In this document: positions 42,901 through 54,900 of the stretch, piece after piece | How the letters are laid out: each line of letters opens with the position of its first letter | Position numbering within the stretch: position 1 is the first letter of the stretch | Assembly: GCF_014356525.2 (NCBI RefSeq) | Contig: NC_052508.1 | Coordinates: 57,697,441 to 57,761,440, forward strand | DNA from: Nilaparvata lugens | Taxonomy: Eukaryota; Arthropoda; Insecta; Hemiptera; Delphacidae | Direction of reading: 5' to 3' | DNA: 64,000 bases | Position numbers and translations under genes: made by a program | Notes under the pieces: model-generated | What the model saw: the letters and a program-made list of their open reading frames with translations, nothing else | What the model was told of the DNA's origin: nothing | Databases searched by the model: none

Positions 42901-45900
42901 TATGACAATGCGATGAAGTCATTTAATAAAGTTGAAACCAATAGATGTCCTTGCAACCGGGATTCTCTTCTCAGTTTCATCTGTAGTATGACTTCTTCAA
43001 TCAACTCACCTCCATGTTGATGAATTTATTACAAGAATTCAACTAATTATCACTTTCTAAACTAGCAATCATCTATTTTTCTATCGTGCTCAATGTTTAT
43101 AATAATTTTGAAAAATAAATGAGAAGTCGATTTACCTTGACCATTTTCAGTTCTTTGCGCAACTGTTTGACAAGTTTGAATTCGGGTACAATGACCTCGA
43201 AAAGTGTGGCCTGTTGCGTTAACTTCTCCGTTAACTGTTCAAGCTCCATCATCTCGAAGTGAGTTTTATCTATTTCTTTGTACACATCTTCACACTCCCA
43301 TCTGTGAAAATTGAATATTCATCAGTTTAATTTTTTAATTATAATCACATTTTTGTAAGGAATTTAAGGATGCATGAATAAACGGATAAACATGATTATA
43401 ACAACGATACGCAAACTTGAGTTGCTCTGTCATAGTAATTTCTCTGAACGTGAGTACACAACGACCAGAGAAATTGTTTTTCTAGAGATCAGAGGTTTTT
43501 CACAAAAAGATGAATGTACACGACCTCCAAGTAGCGTAATTACTATTAGAGTTGATCTAGTTTCTGTTGCGTTGCAATCACCAGTTGCTCTCTCTGTGAG
43601 TACGGAGGCTACTGCCATAACATGCATGCAAATTCAAACGAGGATTTAATCTAGCGGTAATAGTGAAATTCGATTGAATTACAATAAACAAACAAGCTCT
43701 TTTGAATGAGATTCGTTTCTATGATAAGTACTTTCCTCATTGTATGATTATGGAAATAGGGTTACCTGAAGAAAGGACTCCTCCTGAATGAATCTCTGAA
43801 CAATCCTTGTCTGATGTCGAACAAAACAAGACGTTTGCGCACGGTGTTTGCTTCGGCCTGCATCAAAGGCATCACTGCTGCTTTCACAGCGATCGCTGTT
43901 TTCTTTGTATTATTCCAGCGGTCTGGCAGATCCTGCACACACATTAAAAATAGCAAATCGGATCTATTAATTGATCTCTACCCTACAAAGTCGTTAAACA
44001 AGGTAAATAGGTTATACAAAAAATGTACATTTGGAGGTGAGCAGGTGATAGAGATGATTGGAGGCGAATTGTTGAGGAGGCCAAGGTTCACATAGGGCTG
44101 TAGCGCTTTGTAAGTAAGTAAGTATTTGAAGGTATAAAATGTCAGATATCTATGAATTGTATTTGCATTTTCAGAAGTCTTCCGTGTAGTTGAAAGCACT
44201 ATTAATTTGGATTTTGATTCAATTAATTATCAAAAGAATGTAAACTTTCACAAACTGATTTATAAATTAATATTTTTTGTAAATTTCATATTACTTAGAG
44301 TATTGCAGATTTCTTGAATGAGAATATTATATTCATACTACAATTTCAGAACTATTTTTATTGACTTCATGAAGATTGATTGATACTCATGGATATCAAT
44401 AGATAAACAAAACTACACCCCATAACACTTACAAAATGATACACAAAGGTCATTGGCACATTGGTCATTTCTTCTACCAGGCAATATTAGAATGACTATT
44501 ATTTGACTACGTGGCGAAGTTTGGGCAGTGATGTCCACTCTACCACTTAACCACGAATTTAATAAATCTACATTTAATTGATATCATAATGACCATGCTA
44601 ACCTGTAGGAGTACATAGGTCTCTTCGGGGAATTCGAGATCGTATGTTTTGACAAGTTCGATGATGTCTCGCAAAGGCTCGAACATGTAGTCAGTGGTCA
44701 TCTGGCGCTCCTTGACCTGCATCAAGTATCCCATCACGGTCACCAATCCATCGTAGTCACCTTCGGTCAACGGCTTCATGAGACCCACGTCAGCTTCTTC
44801 CACGAATTTCGCCAGTTCGTTCAAGCTGCAATCGTGAAAATGTTATCATTTTGAATCCATTGAAGAGATTGAAGCAGCATCCGCTGTTGGCTTGTATTCC
44901 ATTAATACATTTCTAAATAATAGGAATCTTCTTTTAAACGCCAGCAAGTCTATTGTAGTTCCTTCTTCTACAAGGCAAAGAATTAATCATTGGTCCCCAA
45001 ATGTTGAAATAAATGGCGAAACCTTAGAATTAGTGGATGGCACAAAATTCTTAGGCCTTGATATTGATAGCAGCTTATCATGGGATAAACATGTTTCTCA
45101 GGTTGTAAAAAAAAATATCCCCCGGCCTTTTTGCTTTGCGGCAATTGACAGATATCTGCAGTATACAGACAATGAAATCCCTGTACCACTCTTTAATACA
45201 TTCTCATCTGGCATACGGACTTGCTATCTATGGAAGTACAACCAAGAGTAACCTTGGATACTATTACAACAAAAAAGATCTCTCAGAATAATAATGAAGT
45301 TAAAAAGATTAGACTCAGTAAAACTCGTTTTTCCACAGTTTGGAATCTTAACAATCTATGTGCAATATATTTTGACGTAGTCATGCACTTTAAAAAATGC
45401 TCGTCAACAGGATCAAGAAACGAAACACATGGCTACAACACCAGATTTGGGAGGATCGAGGAGGAAAGGCATAGATTGGATTTCTTTAAGAAAAAAACAC
45501 TTTTTATGGGGAGAAAATTTTTCAATATACTTCCTAGAGAGTTGAAAGAAATAGAGGAGGTTGAATACCTACAAAAAAAATTAAAGGAATATTTGGTGGG
45601 ACTATCTCTATACTCTTTGCAGGAGTATGTTAATTTGACTGTAAGATTTTAGAATCTTGTTTTTTATCAGAATTTTTGACTTCTGTATGTGTAAAGGATG
45701 ATTTTGTGACGATATTAATAATTATTTTTGTAATTTGACACTGTTCAGATGTATTTTGTGCATTTTGATGAATAAAGAAATTTTCAATTCAATTCAATCA
45801 TTAATTCCATTGTGAACAGTAGTAAAACGTTTCGAAAGGTAATAAGTTATCAACAAAAGACAATTTTTAGATTAATGGACTCAAGCATGTTAATGAATAA

Positions 45901-48900
45901 ACAAAACTACACTCCCTTAAAACTTACAAATGATACACACAATTCATTGTTCATTTGGACTTATTCTGTTTATTTTGTTAATCCTATTACGAACAATAGT
46001 AGAACATTTCGAAAGGCCCAACAGGCTCAAGTCCGAAACTGTTTCCTAATCCATTTTATACAACAGTCCAAATGCCAAAGTTAAGTGGCACATTTTTAAA
46101 TTGAAAGATTAACACTCGGTTGCACAAAAGTCTGTTAGCTTTTAATCCCGATTAAATGCCACAAGAACCAATCTGAGAAAAAACCTTCTTAAAAAACCTT
46201 TTCTGATTGGTACTCATGAAATTTTATCGTGATTAAAATTTAACAGGCTTTTGTGCAACTGGGTCTAACACTCTAAAACGAGAAAAAAACTGTTTTTGAA
46301 TTTAGAAATATGGTAGTTAGTATAAATGTATGAGGGCCGTATGGATTGAAATAGTTTTCCAAAACTAATGACGGCCACTATGGCTGTTATATTGGGTCAA
46401 TTTGTTTGCGATTTGTGTCAGAAACGTTAGAAGTCCTAAACCTGCGGATTTATTAATAAAAATTCTTCAATTAATTTGAGTGAACTTGGAATAAATCAGG
46501 CATCATCAATGAAATTTTCACACCATAAATGCTTCAACAGTCTTCAGAGCTAATGTTTGTCAATCAGGAATCGATATTTTCAGAAAAGAAAGTTAAAAGT
46601 AACGGTGCTTTGGTTTTAAAGGGTCAGTCTACTAAATATTACACAATTAATAATGCTATTTGGAAAGTTTTCAACTGATTCAAGTAGTGACTACTCCAGG
46701 AAAAGAAAGTACAAACCATGGATAACAACCTGTCACGGTCCATAATAATGATTCATTATTATTACAGTGTTAAAATACACATAAACATGAATATTACATG
46801 TATTATTATTATTATTTGTCATGGTAGTTAAGTAACCTAATTATATTGATTAAAATTACAGAAAAATCAACTTACTTCAATGAGTAAATACATGACAATA
46901 TTTACCTGTTGACAACATGATTGATGAGATGCTGCTTGAACATCATACTCCACTTGCAGACTGTGTTCAGAAGTGCTTGCTTGAATGGTCTGATATCTAT
47001 CACGAACCAATAGAAAAACACTTTTTGCATCTCAATTTTATCGACTTCGGTATAGAGCTGCTCGTAGATGTCAATCTGAGAATTAAATTTAATGACATGA
47101 ATAAGGGTTTGATTGATTGTAATATTATTAGTTATTTAGTACTTGGTTAGCTAGTTTCAAATTAATGGAAAGATTCATTTTTATTTTGAATTTATTAAAA
47201 ACCAAAATTGAAATGAGATTTGATCAAAATGAGGGACCTATAAGTTAACTAGGAAGGTAGATTACAAGGTGCTGGAGATAAATAATGGAAATTGTAAAAT
47301 TTAATTAAGTACCGGTACACGACATATAACTTATTGATGTAAAGATTATTGTACATAGAAATCAGTGATATAAGATATATCAGTGATATCAGTGTATATG
47401 GAAATCAGAGATAGAATCAGTTTCATGTAAATTGTAATAACTTATTGATGTAAAGATTAATGTACATAGAAATCAGTGATATATAGTGATATCAGTGATA
47501 TAAGATATATCAGTGATATCAGTGTACATAGAAATCAGAGATAGAAATCAGTTTCATGTAAATTGTAATAACTTATTGATGTAACGATTATTGTACATAG
47601 AAATCAGTGATATAATTATAGTGATATCAGAGTACATGGAAATCAGAGATAGAAATCAGTTTCTTGTAAATTGTTATATGACTTCCAGTGGTTCTGAAAA
47701 ATGTAGTTTCGTTTGTATGTGATGAGTAAATTCATAACGTATACATTTAATAGACAATATATTCTGAGTATAAGGATAATGAGTATAGGTAGTTTCAAAC
47801 CTGAGTTTTGAAGGCTTCCAGTTTGGGAGGACACTCCTTGAGTAATGGCAACCCTTCATCATCCAGTTTCCCTTCCATGTCACACTCCTCTGGGGTTAGA
47901 GGATGACCATAAGTAAGAAACTGCTTCAGGAAGAGATCTCTGTCATCCAACCATAGGTAACTGTACTGTTCAAAGGCTGAGCAGTATTTTATCGCCTGTA
48001 AAATATTGTATATTCATATCTATTGTTCTCATCGCCAAATTGATTAGCTCATGAATGGAATTCGAAATGATAATTATAAGAAGCCAAGAAAACGTTTCTA
48101 GCTTATAGAATTAGATTGTTGATACTTTGTAATATAGTTCCAATTAATATCATTCCAAAACGATGGGTCGTTTATGAGAGGACCGAGTGAAAAATTTTAA
48201 AATGGTGTGCTCATTTGATACAAAGAATCATTATTCAAATGACAGTTTATTAATAATAATTATCATTATTATAGTTCTAAATAAAAAAATACCATAGTTT
48301 TAGGACTACTTCATAAAGAACTATAAGGTATAAGGGAAATTCTTTAAATATTATATTTCATGTGTAAATTCTGTACCAATCATAAGGGAATAGCTTCAAA
48401 TTCTAAATTGGTTTCAGTGAGATGAAAATTTATAGTAATCTTTATTGAATACCTCATTTATGGCCAAGTTCACCCTCATGATGGTCTCATTTTTCATATC
48501 ACTGATATCTTCGTGATTCACAACGTTATTCTGAAACAATCAAATATTAAAAACTTGTAGATTACCAAGTAAGTGGATGTGTCTTGAAATTATACATTTC
48601 TATAACTGAAGAATTGCCACAGTGAGTTATAATTCCTTACAACCTATTCCTTCTAACCTATTTCCAAACAAGTTCCACACCAATTCGAATAGTTTGTGAT
48701 TCGCCAGAACGACATAATGTGAATCTAACCAGTGCTCACTCAACTCCTCATTCACATTTATTAACTGTATATAAAAAAGTGTTCTGGAGATCAACACAGC
48801 TTTGTGGCAGTTGGAATAAATCAGTTGCTATATTTTAAAGAGCTACACACATAAGAGTTACCGACACAAATAAAAGAGTATTCAAATCTTTGTATTGGAA

Positions 48901-51900
48901 AAAATCAGAAATCCTGTATATTCACAGTGAAAGTTCACATTGTAGAGAGCTTGTAATGGGGATTGGTCGTGGTTGGTAGATACAAAGGCTTATCACAAGA
49001 TTCAGATATCCCATCTTGATGAATATACATTTCAGCACAGAACAGAGTCAATGAGTAGATGCAATCTACTAATCTCGAAGAGATTCTGTTCTCTGAATGA
49101 CCTAGAAAATACAACAAAGGCTAAAACCTTATAATAAAGGAGACTGCCATTTACGTACAAAAGTTATCATAAACTGTACTCTTGACATTTGCATTTATGT
49201 AAATTATAAATACTATAAATACTCTCGGAATAGTTTGAACAAATGGACTAACGAACGTTCAAACGTAAACGAACGAACATGGATAAAACTACAGTAACTG
49301 CAAATAAAAGAAGCTTTAGTTATGTGTGATTTCTCACCAAGTAATCTCCTTCAGCATGGCGCTTTGAAATGCGGGGAACAAGGGACGCCTGGAAGTTGAT
49401 TTCGTGCATGACGTTGGTGACAATGTTGACAAATGATTGAGGGTCTTCAGAGTCGAAGTCCAGTGGCGGAATGAAAACTATTTCAGGCTCCACCAGCTCC
49501 AAACGCACCGAGAACAGTGGAGAGGGCACTTTGGCTGGATTCATATTGTCATTTATGAGGCCAAGGCTGAAATTAAACAAAAATGTATTTAAGAAACACG
49601 CAGTTTTTATATTATATTATTCATATAAGGTAAAAAGACAGAAAACAATTAGGCCTATCGAATTATGCACATAGCTCATGAAGAAACATTCAGTATTATA
49701 TTTTATATAGTCTTTCTTGTCTGCTCAGCATTGTCTTGAATAGATGAAATATTCTAATTTAAGTAGTCCTGATGTAATTCACACAGAAAACGTTCCTCAC
49801 TCCGTATTGAAATTGACATTTATTTTCAAAGAGAAGATAATTATTACAAAACAGTATGGCTAATAGAACAAAAAATTGTATAAACAATACACAGATAAAT
49901 TATCATACTTTAATATTATTCAGAAGTGTAAATTCAAAATTTCAAATAGCTCAAAATGCGGATTATAAAAATTGCTGAGAATGTTCAAGTTTTTTATCAT
50001 ATTGAGGAATATTCAAACGTTCTCTATTAATACAAAAAGTATGTGCAATATCACCAGCTCTTACCTGCAACCAACACAATGAAGTAATCCTTCCAGCATG
50101 ATTTCATCAACCATATCCAAGTAATTGTACCAACGATCCCTGAGCTCTTCATCTTCTTCAACTTGCAAGAACTTCTCTTGCTGAAATAAAAAACAATAAT
50201 ACTGAAGGACACCTTTCAACAAACACTTCTCATCGAAAGCAGATCAAGGTATTCATTAGACAAATTTGATTGGTGATGGATCAAAAGGAAATTCAATGTA
50301 TGATGAGGACGAGAAAAATTAAATTATGATTGCCACCTTCATTTTTAGAAAATCTATTACTTAATTCACGAGTTACTGGATTAAATACATACTTAGTTAA
50401 ATTAAAACTAAAATAATCATGATTGACACGGAGAAGACTCTCAGTGCCCTTCGATTTCCAATACGAAATCTTCAACAGTCTGTGAAGTCAAGCTCTCGAA
50501 TTGTCATAGAATAACATATCTAGAATAATACATTTTAGCAGTCTACTGTAATAAAAACATACAATATTAGACATATTGCAGACGATCTTGTGCTGGTTTG
50601 ATTCATGCAAAAAACTGTCATAAGCATAATGTATAATAATCACAGAGAAAAGATAGCATAAGAAGATATCCCATGGTATAGGTCGTTAAAGTTCCAAATC
50701 ACAACCCGATTTCTTGTTAACTCAAGCCGATTACTGTCGACTAAAGTCTATTATTAATGTTTTGTTCTCTCAGTATAAGAGGAAAAATATTGAACATATA
50801 TTTTGACCACGTTACCATAGGCGACAAGCCTAGTAACAATTGAAGAATAAAGTCTATCTATGAGCTTCACCAAAAACAACTACTAGGACTATCGGCTTTA
50901 GTTAACAGTGAAATTTGGAATATAAACGCCTAATACCATTGGGTATGTTCTTATGCTATATTTTCTCTATGGTATAATCTAAAATCAAATATGAACTTAC
51001 AGAGAATGTGAGTTGCGGTTCAACTGGAGACTCAGGCTCAGGTTCCTCTGGCTCTGGTTCTACTTCCTTCTTCCCTTTCTTCGCTCCCTTTCCACTTTTC
51101 ACCCTCGACTTCCTGGGGCTGCCCTTCTGCGGCGCCGCCTTCTTTGACACACTCGGCTTTGACACAGGCTCGGCCTCCTTCTCCTCTTTCACATCAGCTT
51201 CCTCCTGTTCGACAGACTGCTTCATGGAAGCTCTCGAGGCGCGAGTTGCAGTCTCTGGTTCGATCGATTTCTTCATGGAGGCTCTCGAAACACGAGACTG
51301 ATCGACACTGGCCGACTTCGAGAAGCGACTGATGTCGCTTGTTTCGGCGGCTTCCTCCTCGTCGTGACCTTCAGCAGCCTCTAGCTTGACGGTCGCTTCC
51401 GCGTCGGGTTTGGCCTTCTGCGATTTCCTTGCCGCCGCTTCGCTGCCTTCATCGTCCGATCCACCGCCGTCGTCCGCCTCCTCCAAGGCCAGCTCGGCCG
51501 CCACCTCCTCAAAGACTAGCGCCTCCTCCTCGTCCTCCGAGACCGACTTCTTCGGTGGCTCGGGCGGCTCGGGCAGCGGAATGTTGTGGTAAAGGTAGAA
51601 GTTCTCTTTCACCAGCTTTGTTATTGAGACAGCTGCGTTCGAGATTTCGTTGTACCTTTGTGAGAAAATCAGTGTTTATTATACATACACTAATAGGAAC
51701 AATCCTAGTCAACCGCATGAAAATAGTACGATGGAAAGTAGAGCAGATGAGTGCAACGTTGTCAAAAAATAATTTATTGATAAACGGTGTTCACAGCTGA
51801 TTATAAAAGAGGATTAATTATTTTTTTTTTATAATACACCTGACGAATTGGCAACATCTATGGTTGCGGGGGAGGGGGTTAGGAGGTACTCAGCCGTTCC

Positions 51901-54900
51901 AATTTCCATCTGACTATTTTCGTGCGGTTGACTACAGTATTAGAAATTGATGTTAATAGAACTATTAAAATTACACTATTTTCAGATAATGCACATTCTA
52001 TCAATAATAAAGTACTGAATTATAAATCTAACCCGACAAAAATGATAATTAACAATGGCCTCATTACTTACAAAAGTGGTCTTTCGTTTCCAGAATTTTG
52101 AAGAAGCATGATTCTTATGTTTGTTTGTTAGTCTATTCTTATGATTATTTATTGAAAAACTGAAGTGGCCGTAGTCGAGTGCTTTAGAGGCTGACTTTGT
52201 GAACCCCGATTTCGAATCTCGGCGAGGCCGAATATTTGGACGCTGACTTTGTAAACAACGGGTTTGAATCTCGGGCGACTCCAGTGTTTCAGATGGACAC
52301 GTTATGTCGTTGGTCCAAAAGCAGTCGTTAAGTCATGTCAGAGGCCCTCGGATGCGACATGAAAACTCTGATACCAGACCTAAGCCAGCCAGGTCACTCG
52401 GCATTTATTTTTATTCATGGAAGTGAAATATATGTTTATTATTTATAAATAATACTATTAGATCAAAACAAATTAATAATCAATCGAGTAAGGTACCTGT
52501 TAATTGTAATAACAATCACACATTTTCATACAAATCTTGACATCAAGTCTTAGAAAACTTTGTCAACATGGTAAATTTTCTAGACCTTACAGCGTGGCAG
52601 CGTGCATGCCACCACAAAAGACGCTAGATTTTGTTGGCGATAATTGTGCCTTCACTGAAAGCCTTGATTCCTAAGACAGTGTATGATTATGCTTATTCTT
52701 AATTCAAATTCATTTATTTGCCATAAAATAATACATATTGATAAAATAAATATTCTAACTTACAAAATAGCACTTCCGGCAAAGAAAACTTGTGCGCCGA
52801 CAGTGAGTTCGAACAAGGTACAGGAAACATGTCAATAGAAAGAAAAAGAGCTTATTCAAACCACTAGAATAAATAAAATTATGGAAACCAGGTCACATCT
52901 CAATACTTACAAACGATAAGACAAAGTAACAAAATCACAAGCAAATGACAAACTTAAAAAGACCAATTCCAGGAAGCCATGACAAATATTTTTTTTTTAA
53001 TTTATAACACAAGAATGAAACATTACATAATGGATATAGATTCACTACATATGGATTTATTCTTAATAAAGTCAGAATTAGATATTCATTCAACGAAAGT
53101 ATTTAGAGAATGTAGTAACATTTTACCTTTTAACAACTCTTTCTGGTCCACCTTCAAGGTCTAGCAGAGAGTCCTGTGTTCCATGCGAACGGTTATGTAA
53201 GGGTAGAAAATTCCATGAGTTGATAAGTTTGATAATTTTCTCCAGGTTGTCTTGACTGTGATCAACACGTTTAGCGAGTTTTTCAACAAGATCTCTGATT
53301 TTCACTATGTAATCCCAATCACCTGTTACAGAAAATTATATTAAGCATGGTGTTTCAATTACTTTGTTTTATGGTGAATGATGAGATTGTGTTTATATTT
53401 TTTATATATTTCACTAGAAGCACTAGAATCACAAACTCTGTTTAACAGATTTACTTGAATTGTAAATGCACAATAAATCAACATTATCAATTAAATGAAA
53501 ATTCAGTGACCAGAAACTCCTTTATTTAAGATAAATATTGAAATCTTTAGGTATTGTCTTCATTTCTTGTGCTATATGTGAAGCTTATGTATCATGTAAA
53601 TTTATCAAAATATACATCAAATATGCATCCTACAATGTACATCAAATAAGTAGATTGATGTATTATCATATTAGTAGGTACATTAAAACACACTATGGCT
53701 GTATTTCTACAGTGCGAAAAATTCAGAAAATTCATCAAGTTATCCTGATTTGCTGAGTGAGGGAAGAACGCATCTACGTATAAAATAACAAAATGTTTGT
53801 AAAAGTAATAGAGGATTTAAAATTGTTGGAGTCGAAAAGTTTCAAGAGAATATTCAGTAGAGTTACCTTCCGAATTCCAGTTCAAAGTTGACTGGGCCTC
53901 TTCAAGTAATTCATCAATTTCAGCAATTTCACTTGACACCAGAGCGAATTCCTGAGGACGGCTACGTTTCCGCATTCTATTATACCTATTGCATTCAAAA
54001 ATAATAACTCATTTAGATTTGGTTGTTTCAATAATGATTATTTTTATTCATTTTCAATTTTTTTATAATCTGGGATTGGAGTTTACAAATCTATCGAGAA
54101 GTTAGGCCTACTACATCTCTATCAGCTAAAAAATTAGGCATGCAGAAAACGATAAAGCTCGGCAGGACTTGTACGTTGTACGGTAATATAAATCGAAACA
54201 TCTTTGTCCAATACAAATTATCTACTAGAATAACTTCATAATTAAATTACCCATTGGACTTCTTCTAAACAAAATCTATCTGACCGGAAGATAGATTGCT
54301 GATTATGAGAAACGAGTTTTGTTGAAAGATATGTGTTCTAAAAAATGTGTATAACTTGTGAGGAGTATTTTGTAGAAATAAAATTTCAGTGTTGGTATCT
54401 AGGCTTCCTTGCAGTTTATTTCAAAGCTCTAGTTCTAATCATAAAAAAATTGTTAGCATTTTTGTTAAGCATTCCATAATCTGAATTCACCATTTTTCTT
54501 TGTTTGTTCTTATGTACCATCTGATAATTGTACTTCTTTTTATGATAATCTCAAACTTATTTTATGAATAGATAAAATATATAACTCACGCTTTTATCAT
54601 CAAATTGAGATTGAAAGTGTACTCGAATAGTTCATCACTTCTGCTGAATAAATCATTTGCTGCTTCAGGAATATAATCACCCTTGCCAATCAGACTCAAA
54701 TAGCGAACTTCTTTCAGCGCAGCAGCAAGCTAGACAAAAAAGACAATTTAATTTAATATACAATTTCATATTATATTATTTAATTTCATATTATTCCCCA
54801 ATATAAAAACATTTGAAAAGGTGTTTGATTTTATGAGTAAGGGCCAGACTATATTAAGCGTTTTCAGACAGCGTTTTTAGAGTCCGCAGGGCAGGAAGCT

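Noticed and set aside
45812..46084. Plus-strand 90-codon frame after the LINE
   Set aside because: Lies past the LINE tail in repeated intron sequence; no family resemblance.
47331..47680. Possible CRISPR-like array
   Set aside because: Three long units without separate spacers, in an insect intron; it is a minisatellite.
51008..51800. Plus-strand open frames over e12
   Set aside because: Shadows of the low-complexity GC-rich exon on the other strand.
52161..52280. tRNA gene
   Set aside because: No full cloverleaf; doubled head and a SINE body follow.
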